A stretch of 64,000 nucleotides of DNA from Candidatus Fermentimicrarchaeum limneticum (GCA_013426015.1 CP058998.1:660071-724070), one strand, 5' to 3'; shown: positions 17,296 to 26,436, counted from the first letter of the stretch. Notes: generated by a model not told the origin, from the letters alone. Numbers and translations are program-made.

Positions 17296-19371
17296 ATGGC
17301 CGAGGATATCTCGCAAATAGTTGACGCGTTCGAGGAATTCTTCGATACTTTCTGTAAGGAGGATGTCGAGAAACTCCTCGAGAGGTATCCCGAGAGGAGA
17401 AGCCTGGAGGTCAGTTACATTGAGTTGAGCAGGTACAACAGCAAGCTTGCCGATAACCTCATAAACAAGCCTGACCTGTTCCTGAAGGCTGCTGTTGAGG
17501 CACTGAAGGGAATGGCGATATCCTCGCAGTACGAGGTTCCTTTCGAGCCCCACGTGCGATTCTTCGAACTACCGGAGCAGAGCAGGCCCATGGTACAGGA
17601 CATTGGTGCTGACCATGTCGGGAAGCTGATCTGCGTGGATGGCTTGATAACGAAGAGGACGGAGATAAGGCCGAAAGTGAAGATGATGGTGCTGAGATGC
17701 CCCTACTGCGAGCACATCGAGAAGGTGCCGGTTGACAGGAAAACGGTGATACCTGAGACGTGCTCGAGCTGCAAGAGGAAGGGATTGCAGCATGACGAGG
17801 AGGGGTCCAAGTTCGTGAACCTGCAGAAGGCGGAGGCGCAGGAACCCCTTGAGAGGACAAGGGGAGGCGCACAGGCCAGCCATATAGAGGTGTGGATGGA
17901 GGATGACTTGGTAAACACCATCACGCCTGGCCAGAGGGTCGAGGTAACTGCCGTTCTGAGGATAAGGCCCTTCAGCGAGTCCAAGGGGCAGAGCTCCAGG
18001 ACTGTTTACTCGAAATATCTTGATGCTGTGCATTTGAAGAGAGTTGAGAAGGAGTTTGAGGAGGTTGACATAACAAAGGAGGATGCGGCGAGTATAACAG
18101 CACTTTCAAAGGACGTCAACATTTACCAGAAGATAGTCGGTTCAATTGCACCCTCCATATACGGGCACGATGAGGTGAAGGAGGCGCTTGCCCTGCAGCT
18201 CTTTGGGGGCACCCCGAACAAGAGGCTGTCAGACGGCGGGAAGATAAGGAGCGACATACACGTGCTGCTGATTGGAGACCCGGGCATTTCAAAGACTAGG
18301 ATGCTACAGTACATAGCGAACCTCGCGCCGAAGAGCATATATGTGAGCGGCAAGGCGGTCACATCAGCTGGTTTGACTGCAACCGCGGAGAAGGATGAGC
18401 TAGGTGACGGCGGCTGGACGCTGAAGGCAGGTGCGTTGGTTCTTGCTTCCGGTGGTTTGGCGAGCATTGACGAGTTCGACAAGATAAGGCCTGAGGAACT
18501 TGCAGCAATGCACGAGGTGATGGAATCACAAAGTGTATCAGTTGCAAAGGCGGGCATAGTGGCAAAGTTCAATGCGAAGACATCCATACTTGCTGCAGCG
18601 AACCCCAAGTATGGAAGATTCGACCCGACAAGGTATCCGGCCGAGCAGTTTGATCTCCCACCCACTATACTTTCCAGGTTTGATCTGATTTTCCCAATAA
18701 AGGACATTCTTGATGAGGAGAAGGACAGGAAGCTTGCCAGTTTCATACTGGACCAGCACACGATTGCTGGGAAGAGGGTCGAGAAGACGATAACTGAGGA
18801 GGAGGAGATAAGGCCGCCGATAGAAAGCGATATGCTGAGGAAGTATGTCGCGTATGCAAGGAAGAAGGTCATACCTGTCCTGACACCTGAGGCGAGCGAC
18901 AAGATAAGGGAGTATTACGTAGAGCTGAGGAAGATTGGCGCAATGCAGGGGGCAGTTCCCATCACCCCGAGATACATTGAGGGAATGGTAAGACTTGCTG
19001 AGGCCAGTGCAAAAATAAGGCTGAGCAACAGGGTGGAGCTTGCAGATGCCGATAGGGCGATTAGGCTGATGGACTTCATGCTTAAGTCAATCAGTATGGA
19101 CAAGGGACTTGGAAGGATGGACATAGATATAATAACCACCGGGCAGCCAAAGTCAAAATCGGACAGGATAAGGAATGTGCTTGACATCATCAAGGAATTG
19201 GAGAAGGAATATGATCTGGTTGAGATAGAGAGGGTTGTTGAAGAGGCGAAGAAGTACGGGCTTGACGAGATGGAGGCAAGGAGGATAATCGATGAAATGC
19301 TGAGGAAGACGGGTGAGCTGTACGAGCCCAAGCATGGGCATGTAAAAATTGTGAGGCCCAAGGTGGAGTGA
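17296..19371 (+). CDS. mcm: Replicative DNA helicase MCM
   Basis: ATP-driven hexameric helicase that unwinds DNA at replication forks. The N-terminal domain (about 1-260) has a Cys4 zinc finger at C135, C138, C156 and C159. The AAA+ domain has Walker A GDPGISKT at 327-334, a Walker B with LASIDEFDK, and the arginine-finger segment ILSRFDLIF. A winged-helix domain ends the 691-residue protein, normal for archaeal MCM. There is no intein. It overlaps the following protease gene by one base (TGATG). Confidence 0.97.
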   Translation: MAEDISQIVDAFEEFFDTFCKEDVEKLLERYPERRSLEVSYIELSRYNSKLADNLINKPDLFLKAAVEALKGMAISSQYEVPFEPHVRFFELPEQSRPMVQDIGADHVGKLICVDGLITKRTEIRPKVKMMVLRCPYCEHIEKVPVDRKTVIPETCSSCKRKGLQHDEEGSKFVNLQKAEAQEPLERTRGGAQASHIEVWMEDDLVNTITPGQRVEVTAVLRIRPFSESKGQSSRTVYSKYLDAVHLKRVEKEFEEVDITKEDAASITALSKDVNIYQKIVGSIAPSIYGHDEVKEALALQLFGGTPNKRLSDGGKIRSDIHVLLIGDPGISKTRMLQYIANLAPKSIYVSGKAVTSAGLTATAEKDELGDGGWTLKAGALVLASGGLASIDEFDKIRPEELAAMHEVMESQSVSVAKAGIVAKFNAKTSILAAANPKYGRFDPTRYPAEQFDLPPTILSRFDLIFPIKDILDEEKDRKLASFILDQHTIAGKRVEKTITEEEEIRPPIESDMLRKYVAYARKKVIPVLTPEASDKIREYYVELRKIGAMQGAVPITPRYIEGMVRLAEASAKIRLSNRVELADADRAIRLMDFMLKSISMDKGLGRMDIDIITTGQPKSKSDRIRNVLDIIKELEKEYDLVEIERVVEEAKKYGLDEMEARRIIDEMLRKTGELYEPKHGHVKIVRPKVE

Positions 19372-20213
19372 TGAACCACATAGCGAGAATAGTTGCGATG
19401 TTCCTCATCGCGCAGCTCATCGGCCTGTTTGTAGGTATCCAGCTCATCGGGAACCCGGAGCAGTATGGCAACCCCAACGTCACTCCGAACCAGCAGTCTG
19501 CTGATGTGGGGAACTCGGTAATTTTCATCTTGTATGTGGTAACCGTCGCAGTCATTGTCATCCTCATCATAAAATATTTTAAATGGGCCCCGTTTCTATT
19601 CAAGGCGCTTGAGCTTTTCACCGTGTTTGTGACCTCAACAATCGTTTTCGTTGTGTTTTTTGCATACCTGCGCGTCCCATATGCTTACGAGCTAAGTTTC
19701 GTGCTTTCGATCCTTCTGGTTGCGCTGAAGTTCTTCTACCCGAGGATAAAGAACGCAACTGCGATAATTTCCAGCGCTGCTGTCGGCGCACTATTCGGAT
19801 TCTCTTTTGACATCGTCCCGACGCTCATCTTCGTGGCAATGCTTTCCCTGTATGATTTCGTGGCGGTTTTCATAACGAAGCACATGGTTTACATGGCGAA
19901 GGAGATGAGCAAGATGGATCTGTCCTTCTCCGTATCCAGCAGGGAGAGGAGGTATGTGAAGGAGAAGAAAAAGGAGGAGGAGTTTTCTGTTGAGCTGGGG
20001 AGCGGCGACATAGCAATACCGCTCATGCTTGCAGTCTCCGCCTACAAGATAAGCTACAGCATGATGGATTCCTTTGCTGTGGTGCTCGGCTCATCAATCG
20101 GTTTGGTTCTGGTTCTGTACTACGTAACTAGGAAGAGAGTTTTCCTTCCAGCCCTGCCGCCGCTGTGCTTCTTCGGCGTTCTTTTCCTTGGTCTTGCGAG
20201 GCTGCTGCACTGA
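19371..20213 (+). CDS. Presenilin/signal-peptide-peptidase-like aspartyl membrane protease
   Basis: Intramembrane protease of the presenilin fold (family A22-like). The 280-residue protein has about nine hydrophobic segments. The catalytic aspartates are in the YD motif (Y161-D162, SLYDFVAVF) and the GSGD motif (210-213, preceding IAIPLML). The third signature, PAL, is at 260-262 (LPALPPL). A charged loop between the catalytic halves (about 185-205) corresponds to the presenilin large loop. Start ATG at 19371 overlaps the mcm stop. Substrates are unknown. Confidence 0.9.
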   Translation: MNHIARIVAMFLIAQLIGLFVGIQLIGNPEQYGNPNVTPNQQSADVGNSVIFILYVVTVAVIVILIIKYFKWAPFLFKALELFTVFVTSTIVFVVFFAYLRVPYAYELSFVLSILLVALKFFYPRIKNATAIISSAAVGALFGFSFDIVPTLIFVAMLSLYDFVAVFITKHMVYMAKEMSKMDLSFSVSSRERRYVKEKKKEEEFSVELGSGDIAIPLMLAVSAYKISYSMMDSFAVVLGSSIGLVLVLYYVTRKRVFLPALPPLCFFGVLFLGLARLLH

Positions 20214-20225
20214 GCTTTATAAATT
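20214..20225 (+). promoter_or_regulatory. TATA-box-like element for the aIF2-beta gene
   Basis: GCTTTATAAATT lies only about 21-32 bases before the ATG at 20246. A box so close implies a leaderless or nearly leaderless transcript, and no Shine-Dalgarno motif precedes the start. Confidence 0.55.
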
Positions 20226-20245
20226 CATATTAACAAAATGATTCC

Positions 20246-20650
20246 ATGGACTACGACCTGCTGCTGGACAGAGCGTATTCGTCCCTGCCGGACAAGGCTA
20301 GCAGCGGCAGCAGGTTCGAGATGCCGGTGGTCGAGAGCTTCGTGCAGGGCAACAAGACGATAATAAAGAACTTTGACGAGATTACTCAAAAGCTCAGGAG
20401 AAGACCCGAGGAGCTGATGAAGTACCTGTCAAGGGAGCTTGCAGTTCCCATGAGCAAGGAGGGAGCGGGTTTGGTGCTGCAGGGCAAATTCCACGACAGG
20501 ATGCTGAACGAGAAGCTCAAACGTTATGTTGAGTCGTACGTCATATGCAAGGAATGCAAGAAAGCAGATACGAAGATTGTTGGGGTTGAGAGGGGGGTTA
20601 AATCCCTTGTCTGCGAGGCGTGCGGGGCGAGGTCGCCTGTGAGGGTCTGA
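20246..20650 (+). CDS. eif2b: Translation initiation factor aIF2 subunit beta
   Basis: Subunit of the aIF2 heterotrimer that brings initiator tRNA to the small subunit. The 134-residue protein has the N-terminal helix, the alpha-beta core with GNKTIIKNF and the C-terminal zinc ribbon with C101, C104, C123 and C126. It is followed one base after its stop by aIF1A and then RIO1, a translation-initiation cluster common in archaea. Confidence 0.96.
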   Translation: MDYDLLLDRAYSSLPDKASSGSRFEMPVVESFVQGNKTIIKNFDEITQKLRRRPEELMKYLSRELAVPMSKEGAGLVLQGKFHDRMLNEKLKRYVESYVICKECKKADTKIVGVERGVKSLVCEACGARSPVRV

Positions 20651-20651
20651 C

Positions 20652-20939
20652 ATGGTTGAGGAGGAGCCGTTTGCAAGGGTGAGGTTGCCTAGGAAGGGCG
20701 AGATTCTCGGAGTCGTAATAGGCATGATGGGGGGAAGCAGGATGCTTGTGGACTGCCTTGACGGCAAGGAGAGGATGTGCAGGGTTCCAGGAAAGATAAA
20801 GAGGTTCATCTGGGTGAAGGACGGGGATGCGGTGCTTATCAAGCCGTGGGCTATTGAAGCGGACAAGAAGGGCGACATTGCCTGGAGATACACCAGGTTG
20901 CAGGCAGACTGGCTGAGGAGAGAGGGCTACCTAAAGTGA
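20652..20939 (+). CDS. eif1a: Translation initiation factor aIF1A
   Basis: OB-fold factor binding the ribosomal A site during initiation. The 95-residue protein shows RLPRKGEILGVVIGMMGGSR-type beginning (split here after LPRKGE), the core motif VDCLDGKERMCRVPGK, then IWVKDGDAVLIKPW, all diagnostic for aIF1A. It starts one base after the aIF2-beta stop and ends 4 bases before the RIO1 start, so the three are surely one operon. Confidence 0.97.
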   Translation: MVEEEPFARVRLPRKGEILGVVIGMMGGSRMLVDCLDGKERMCRVPGKIKRFIWVKDGDAVLIKPWAIEADKKGDIAWRYTRLQADWLRREGYLK

Positions 20940-20943
20940 GAGC

Positions 20944-21711
20944 ATGGCGAGAAGGCTCTCGACTAGAAAAAGGCCGAGGAGAGAGGACAAACAGCTCAAG
21001 GAAAGGAAGAAGATTGAGTCTGAGGTTTTTGACAGGCAAAGCATGCTGGTTCTTGGGAGTTTTCTGAACAGAGGGATACTGAAGAGCGTGGACTACCCCA
21101 TAGCAAGCGGGAAGGAGGCAGTTGTCTTCCGCGCTACTGCAGGCGATAAGTTCGAGAAGGATGAGGAGTATGTTGCGGTGAAGATATACCGAATTGAGAC
21201 GAGCGATTTTGTGAGGATGCAGGATTACATAAGAGGGGACCCGCGCTTCCTTGGCGTGAAGAGGGCGAAGAGGCAGATTGTCTACGCTTGGACAAGGAAG
21301 GAGTTCAGGAATCTTGAGATATGCGCGGATGCGGGCGTTCCTGCTCCCACGCAGTACGTATTCAAGGACAATGTTTTGCTGATGCAGTTCCTTGGGGAGG
21401 AGGGCATACCAGATTCATTGCTTATTGACGTTGGGAGCGACAATCCTGAGAAGGATTGCGAAACGTTGCTGGGTTACGTTAAGAAGCTTTACGAAAAGGA
21501 ATTCGTGCATGCGGACATAAGCGAGTTCAACGTGATGATGCATGGTGACGTGCCTTACCTGATAGACGTCGGGCAGGGAGTGCTGCTTGACCACCCGAAG
21601 GCAGATGAATTCCTTAGGAGGGACGTGGAGAACATTCTGAGGTACTTCAGGAAGTATGATGTCGAGAGGAACGCGGAGGATGTTCTGAAGGAGGTGAAAG
21701 CATCCGTATAA
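20944..21711 (+). CDS. rio1: RIO1-type atypical serine kinase/ATPase
   Basis: Acts in late small-ribosomal-subunit maturation. The P-loop-like ASGKEAVV segment is at about 54-61, the catalytic Lys in VAVKIYR at about 80, the catalytic loop HADISEFN at about 183-190 and the metal-binding DVGQG at about 201. The conserved RIO1 signature GDPRF.G is in the N-lobe. Length 255 is typical. Together with aIF2-beta and aIF1A, and with the Pno1-like KH gene 1.5 kb away, it fits a ribosome-assembly neighbourhood. Confidence 0.95.
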   Translation: MARRLSTRKRPRREDKQLKERKKIESEVFDRQSMLVLGSFLNRGILKSVDYPIASGKEAVVFRATAGDKFEKDEEYVAVKIYRIETSDFVRMQDYIRGDPRFLGVKRAKRQIVYAWTRKEFRNLEICADAGVPAPTQYVFKDNVLLMQFLGEEGIPDSLLIDVGSDNPEKDCETLLGYVKKLYEKEFVHADISEFNVMMHGDVPYLIDVGQGVLLDHPKADEFLRRDVENILRYFRKYDVERNAEDVLKEVKASV

Positions 21712-21725
21712 TCTGTTATACCTAA

Positions 21726-21743
21726 TTGTTTATAAACTTAAAA
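21726..21743 (+). promoter_or_regulatory. TATA-box-like element
   Basis: TTGTTTATAAACTTAAAA, partly palindromic, lies 26-43 bases before the ATG at 21769 of an unknown gene and could direct a transcript with a very short leader. Confidence 0.5.
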
Positions 21744-21768
21744 TGCGTAATCTATTCGGTGGTAACTT

Positions 21769-22401
21769 ATGGCCGTAACCGTTAAGGAAGAGCTTGCAAA
21801 ACATCACGGGACAGAAGCTGCGGAATTGGTCGCGGAAATCAGGGGGAAGCCAAACGAAGCCATAAAGAAAAAGATGATGGATTTTGCAGAGGCAAATGGC
21901 TCTAACAATCAGAAGGTCGCCGGACTGACCGGTGCATTGCTTGAGGGATTCAGAAGGACGAAGGACAACAACCACAAAGCGACGTATGGAAGTGCTCTTA
22001 TTTACCTGGCTTCCAGCATGAACGAGAGGGGAGAAGCGCTGATGAAACAGCTTGACAAGTTAAACGAGGATATAAAAAAGAAGGGCGATGCCCCTCAGTG
22101 GGTTGTTCCAAGAGAAAAGATTGAGGATATGAATGCCTTCTACCATGATTTGCTCGGCATGAACATTACAAAGAACAATGAGAGTATGCTGATGATAAGG
22201 AAGGGTGCATTGCCCGTTGAGGCTAGCGAGGGTTTCATGAAGGTGCTTCTGGATGTTTATTACAGAAGCGGTTATGCTGTTGGGATTAAGAACGTGATAG
22301 ATGGAGTGACATACAACCTTACAATCGGGATAGACGAGATTCAGGACAGAATAAACCGGGCGAAGAATCAGTATGAGTTTGCTGGCCTGAAAGCGAAGTG
22401 A
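21769..22401 (+). CDS. Helical protein of unknown function
   Basis: A 210-residue soluble, mostly helical protein with no membrane segment or signal. It contains Lys/Glu-rich amphipathic helices, one possibly coiled-coil (about 90-105), and a more ordered C-terminal part ending in NRAKNQYEFAGLKAK. No motif or family is recognised. A good TATA-like element precedes it, so it is probably a single-gene transcript. It converges with pcm, with 1 base between their stops. Confidence 0.65.
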   Translation: MAVTVKEELAKHHGTEAAELVAEIRGKPNEAIKKKMMDFAEANGSNNQKVAGLTGALLEGFRRTKDNNHKATYGSALIYLASSMNERGEALMKQLDKLNEDIKKKGDAPQWVVPREKIEDMNAFYHDLLGMNITKNNESMLMIRKGALPVEASEGFMKVLLDVYYRSGYAVGIKNVIDGVTYNLTIGIDEIQDRINRAKNQYEFAGLKAK

Positions 22402-22402
22402 T

Positions 22403-23038
22403 TCACTTATAGCCGAACTCCCCGATCAGTGGAACGAAGACGACAGGCATCAGGTTTGAGATTTCTACTTCCTTTCCAACTTTCACGACAAGCTGCAAGT
22501 CCTGGAACATTCTGGAGCCCACTGGGATGAGCAGCTTTCCGCCCTCCTTCAGCTGGTCAACCAGCGGCTGCGGGATGGAGGGCGAGGCCGCTGTTACGAT
22601 TATCCTGTCGTATGGCGACTCCTGTGCGTAACCCTTCGTTCCGTCCCCCTCGACGAACTTCACGTTCGTCAGGGACAGCTTCTCTACGTTGGTTTTTGCT
22701 AGCTGGATGAGCTGCGGAATCCTCTCAACTGTGTAGACGACTCCTGAGTTACCTGCAAGTTCTGCAAGTATGGCAGCCTGGTACCCGCTCCCTGAACCGA
22801 TTTCCAGCACCTTCATTCCTTCCTGCACATCAAGGGATTTGCTCATGAATGCAACTATGCTAGGCGCGGATATGGTCTGCCCAAGCCCTATCGGAAGAGG
22901 AGTATCGGCATAGGCGCTCCTTCCGTATTCTTCAGGAATGAACAACTCACGCGGGACCTTCCTCATTGCCTCAGCTACACGCTCATCGACGTAACCGTGC
23001 GAAAAAAGAAGCTCTATCATCTCCTCATTCCCGCTCAT
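22403..23038 (-). CDS. pcm: Protein-L-isoaspartate O-methyltransferase
   Basis: SAM-dependent repair enzyme that methylates isoaspartyl residues formed by protein ageing. The 211-residue protein has the family's YADTPLPIGLGQTIS substrate region, the SAM loop LEIGSGSGYQAA, VYTVERIP and IIVTAASPSIPQPLVDQL, followed by GGKLLIPVG. All hallmark motifs are present and the length is normal. Confidence 0.96.
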   Translation of the reverse strand: MSGNEEMIELLFSHGYVDERVAEAMRKVPRELFIPEEYGRSAYADTPLPIGLGQTISAPSIVAFMSKSLDVQEGMKVLEIGSGSGYQAAILAELAGNSGVVYTVERIPQLIQLAKTNVEKLSLTNVKFVEGDGTKGYAQESPYDRIIVTAASPSIPQPLVDQLKEGGKLLIPVGSRMFQDLQLVVKVGKEVEISNLMPVVFVPLIGEFGYK

Positions 23039-23130
23039 GATCTGTTTATGCAGGGGGGTGAATTAATAGCTTTCCCCAGTGCATGAAATGCCGCTTTAGT
23101 ATAGATTTACCGACGTAAAACAGATAAAAA

Positions 23131-23143
23131 GTCTTTTATATTC
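23131..23143 (+). promoter_or_regulatory. TATA-box-like element for the KH-protein/topoisomerase VI operon
   Basis: GTCTTTTATATTC lies 28-40 bases before the ATG at 23171, at the head of the KH-top6B-top6A gene run. A GAGAGAATG context precedes the start codon. Confidence 0.45.
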
Positions 23144-23170
23144 TCTCATCCAAATAATACTAGTGAGAGA

Positions 23171-23701
23171 ATGCAGGTAGTGAAGATTCCCAGCGAGCGA
23201 GTGCCAGTGCTCATAGGAAAAAAAGGCGAAGTGAAGGCTGAAATCAAGAGGAGAGGCAAGGTAGAGCTTGATGTGGATGACGAGGGAGAGGTGCAGATAA
23301 GCAGCAAGGAGAGCGTGGGCGAATGGAAGTCCACGGAGGTCGTCAAGGCAATAGGCAGGGGGTTCAGCCCGGACAAGGCATTCAAGCTTTTCAGCGATGA
23401 GTTCTACCTGAAAGTAATTGATCTGAAGGAGATATTCGGAAGCGACAAGGACATAACACGGCACAAGGGGAGGGTGATAGGGCATGCTGGGAAGGCGAAG
23501 AGGGTGATTGAGGCGACCAGCGGCGCGGACTTGTCTGTATACGGAAACACGATCGGCATATTGGGGAGGCTGGACGAGGTTGGTCTGGCGGAGAGCGCGG
23601 TGGGCAAGCTGCTTGAAGGTGCAAGCCATGCTAAGGTTTATTCCTTGCTTGAGAAGGGAAGGAGGAGAGCGAGAGAGGAGAGGCTATGGGAGACGAAGTA
23701 A
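23171..23701 (+). CDS. Pno1/Dim2-like KH-domain RNA-binding protein
   Basis: Archaeal homologue of Pno1 (Dim2), a small-subunit assembly factor that binds near the 16S rRNA 3' end. The 176-residue protein contains two KH domains: KH1 (about 1-60, with IPSERVPVLIGKKG) and KH2 (about 80-170, with KGRVIGHAGKAKRVIE and SVYGNTIGILG). It overlaps the start of top6B by 16 bases. In eukaryotes Pno1 and Rio kinases act in the same maturation step, and RIO1 is nearby here. Confidence 0.9.
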   Translation: MQVVKIPSERVPVLIGKKGEVKAEIKRRGKVELDVDDEGEVQISSKESVGEWKSTEVVKAIGRGFSPDKAFKLFSDEFYLKVIDLKEIFGSDKDITRHKGRVIGHAGKAKRVIEATSGADLSVYGNTIGILGRLDEVGLAESAVGKLLEGASHAKVYSLLEKGRRRAREERLWETK

Positions 23702-25329
23702 ACGGAAGCGAGATTTTCAAGGAGTTCAAGGAGTATTCGGTAGTTGAATTCTTCAAGAAGAACAGGCAGATGCTGGGCTTTGCAGGGAAGGTGAGGTCGC
23801 TTACTACGATAGTACACGAGTATACTACGAATAGTCTTGATGCCTGTGAGGAGGCGGGCATACTGCCCGAGATTGCTGTGAAGGTTGAGGATTTGCCTGA
23901 TGGGCATACCAAGGTTACGATACAGGACAACGGGCCGGGCATACCGCCCAGCCACCTGGGAAAGGCAATGGGCATGATGCTGGCAGGAACAAAATTCCAC
24001 CGCTATATGCAGCAGAGGGGGCAGCAGGGTATAGGAGGAGCTGGCTGCACGCTGTTCTCCCAGATAACCACGGGCAAACCAACAAGGATGAGGTCAGGTT
24101 TGGGTGACGGAAAGGTGTACGAATGCGACATGAAGATTGACGTGAAGAGCAACCAGCCTTTGATATCCAACCAGGTTGAATACCTGGGCAATTTCAGAGG
24201 TTTGAGGATTGAGGCCGAGTTCGCTGATGTTAATTACGACAAGAGCGAGCATGGTGTTTATGAATACCTGAAGAGAACGGCTATGGCGAACCCGCATGCG
24301 CAGATCACGCTGATAGAGCCGACAGGGGAGAAACATGTTTTCCAGAGAGCTTCGGACAGGATTCCCGAAAAGCCGGTTGAAATACAGCCGCATCCACTTG
24401 GGATCACAACGGGCGATTTGGTCGACATAGCCCACAGGACGGATTCAAGGAAGCTTTCCTCTTTCCTGTGCAACACTTTCTCGAGGATGAGTTCCGCTAA
24501 GGCTGATGAGCTTGCGAAGCTTGTTCCAACTGTCAACTTTGATAAGAATCCCAAGGATTTGAAATGGTCGGAGGCAGAGGCGATAGTGAATGCAATAAAG
24601 ACGCTGAAATGGATTGCCCCTCCGACTGATGCGCTCAGGCCGATAGGCCCAGACCAGATTGAGAAGGCGCTGAGGAACATCCTTTCTCCTGAGTTCGTTT
24701 CTGTGAGCGAGAGGAAGCCCAAGGTGTTCAGGGGAGGAGTCCCCTTCATGGTGGAGGCTGCGATAGCATACGGGGGGAATGCGGGCAGGACAAACAGCGA
24801 GGGGGAGAGGAGTGGCGATATAACGAGGTATGCAAACCGGGTTCCTCTGATGTTTGATGGCGGTTCCTGCGCCATAACCGAGGCTGTGAAGAACATTGAC
24901 TGGAAGAGGTATGACATAAGGGAGTTTGATAAGGAACCCGTCACCGTTTTTGCGAACTTCGTATCCGTGCATGTCCCGTATACTGGAACGGGGAAGCAGG
25001 CAATAACAACTGAGGAGGAAATAGTTGACGAGATAAGGTATGCGATAATGAAAGTTGCACGGGATATGCAGGTCTACCTCCGCGGTAAGATACGGGAGAT
25101 GGACAAGGAGACAAAGAAGAAGATAATCATGAGGTATGTGAAGGAGCTGTCAATGGATTTGTCGGACCTTGCGGGGGATAGCACCCCGCAGGAGATAGAG
25201 AAAAAGCTTGTTGAGATGGTTGAGACTAAATATGAGAGGATCGAGGGCAGCGCCGAGGAGGCGGAGAAGGTTGAGGAAGCAAAAGAAGAGGTTGGGGAGG
25301 GTGAGGAGGATGAAAAAGAAGAGGAATGA
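23686..25329 (+). CDS. top6B: DNA topoisomerase VI subunit B
   Basis: ATPase subunit of the type IIB topoisomerase. The GHKL fold has the N-box NSLDACEEAGI, the G1 box DNGPGIPP, and the lid/G2 segment GQQGIGGAG. A helix-two-turn-helix and the transducer domain follow. The C-terminus is an acidic, Glu/Lys-rich tail. At 547 residues it is in the normal range. The C-terminal tail overlaps the top6A start by 20 bases, so the subunits are translationally coupled. Confidence 0.97.
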   Translation: MGDEVNGSEIFKEFKEYSVVEFFKKNRQMLGFAGKVRSLTTIVHEYTTNSLDACEEAGILPEIAVKVEDLPDGHTKVTIQDNGPGIPPSHLGKAMGMMLAGTKFHRYMQQRGQQGIGGAGCTLFSQITTGKPTRMRSGLGDGKVYECDMKIDVKSNQPLISNQVEYLGNFRGLRIEAEFADVNYDKSEHGVYEYLKRTAMANPHAQITLIEPTGEKHVFQRASDRIPEKPVEIQPHPLGITTGDLVDIAHRTDSRKLSSFLCNTFSRMSSAKADELAKLVPTVNFDKNPKDLKWSEAEAIVNAIKTLKWIAPPTDALRPIGPDQIEKALRNILSPEFVSVSERKPKVFRGGVPFMVEAAIAYGGNAGRTNSEGERSGDITRYANRVPLMFDGGSCAITEAVKNIDWKRYDIREFDKEPVTVFANFVSVHVPYTGTGKQAITTEEEIVDEIRYAIMKVARDMQVYLRGKIREMDKETKKKIIMRYVKELSMDLSDLAGDSTPQEIEKKLVEMVETKYERIEGSAEEAEKVEEAKEEVGEGEEDEKEEE

Positions 25330-26422
25330 TGCAGGTTCGACCCTGGACAAGCTGGAGAAGCTTGGGAAGGAGATGCTAGCTGAGATAAACCATGGTGAGG
25401 CGCCTACGTTTGAATGCCTTCTCAGGAGCAGAGGGAATATACTGTTTGACGAGAATCTGGGTTACATAAAGCTGGGGGAGAAGATGGAGACGAGGACATT
25501 CCTCAACGTGGGGCAGGCGAAGAAGTTTATGCAGACTGTTGCTGTTGCATCGAAATGCAAGAAGTTCCTTAAGGAGGACTCCCACACGAGCATAAGGGGT
25601 CTGTTCTACCAGCTGAAGTTCACCCTTGGCGACAATGTTGACGAGGAGCTTTTCTCGGAGCAGAGCCAGAGCAACCCTCTTGTGGAGGATTTGGAGGTAG
25701 CCCTGGATGTGAAAAGGGAGGATCTAAACCTGAACACGGACAGGAAGGGGGTTGTTGCAGGCAACGTTGTTCTGATGGACAAGTTCGGCGGTGAGACAAA
25801 TGAAATAGACTGCTCAAAACAGGGAAGAAGCGGGTGGATGATTCCCAGCGATGTTGACAACGGCATGGAGTTTGTCAGCGTGGATGCTGATTACGTCCTG
25901 GTGGTGGAGAAGGATGCCCTGTGGCAGAGGCTGAATGAAGACAAGTTCTGGAAGAAGGAGAACTGCGTGCTGATAAGCCCAAAAGGACAGTCATCAAGGG
26001 GATGCAGGAGGCTGATAAGGAGGCTGGCTGACAAGAAGCTTCCCGTGTACTGCTTCACTGACTGCGATGCATGGGGATGGTACATCTACTGGGCGATAAA
26101 GACTGGAAGCATGAACCTGGCGTATTTGGGAAGCGACATTGCAACTCCTGAGGCTAGGTTCATAGGGGTGACAATGAAGGACATAATAGATTACGACTTC
26201 CTGAGCAAGCTGACAATAAAGACGAAGGATGTCGACCTGAAGAGGGCCGAGGAGATGCTCAGCTACCCGTGGATAAGCGCGCACAAGGAATGGGTGGAGG
26301 AGCTTAAGACAGTTCTTGCAACGAAAAAGAAGATTGAGCAGGATGCGCTGCAGGGACCGAGGCTGTCGTTTGTTGGGGAGTACTTAAGGGAGAAGATTGG
26401 GAAGAAGAAGTTCCTCCCATAG
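25310..26422 (+). CDS. top6A: DNA topoisomerase VI subunit A (Spo11 family)
   Basis: DNA-cleaving subunit. The frame is open from 25208, but the upstream codons lie inside top6B and read as low-complexity Arg-rich sequence. The ATG at 25310 (MKKKRNDAG) gives 370 residues, the usual size. The catalytic Tyr is in the winged-helix motif SIRGLFYQLK, and the Toprim domain has the metal-binding DCDAWGWYIYW, a variant of the common DGDPYG form, plus conserved acidic residues upstream. Confidence 0.95.
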   Translation: MKKKRNDAGSTLDKLEKLGKEMLAEINHGEAPTFECLLRSRGNILFDENLGYIKLGEKMETRTFLNVGQAKKFMQTVAVASKCKKFLKEDSHTSIRGLFYQLKFTLGDNVDEELFSEQSQSNPLVEDLEVALDVKREDLNLNTDRKGVVAGNVVLMDKFGGETNEIDCSKQGRSGWMIPSDVDNGMEFVSVDADYVLVVEKDALWQRLNEDKFWKKENCVLISPKGQSSRGCRRLIRRLADKKLPVYCFTDCDAWGWYIYWAIKTGSMNLAYLGSDIATPEARFIGVTMKDIIDYDFLSKLTIKTKDVDLKRAEEMLSYPWISAHKEWVEELKTVLATKKKIEQDALQGPRLSFVGEYLREKIGKKKFLP

Positions 26423-26436
26423 AGGTTTAAATATTC
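26423..26436 (+). promoter_or_regulatory. TATA-box-like element for tRNA-Asn
   Basis: AGGTTTAAATATTC ends 24 bases before the mature tRNA-Asn 5' end, the normal archaeal spacing, and begins directly after the top6A stop. Confidence 0.5.

Noticed and set aside
18123..18902. 259-residue open frame on the minus strand
   Set aside because: Antisense to the AAA+ domain of mcm. Ser-rich shadow.
24258..24944. 228-residue open frame on the minus strand
   Set aside because: Antisense to top6B.
25208..25309. Extended N-terminus for topoisomerase VI subunit A
   Set aside because: Codons lie within the top6B coding sequence and give low-complexity Arg-rich sequence. The start at 25310 fits family length.
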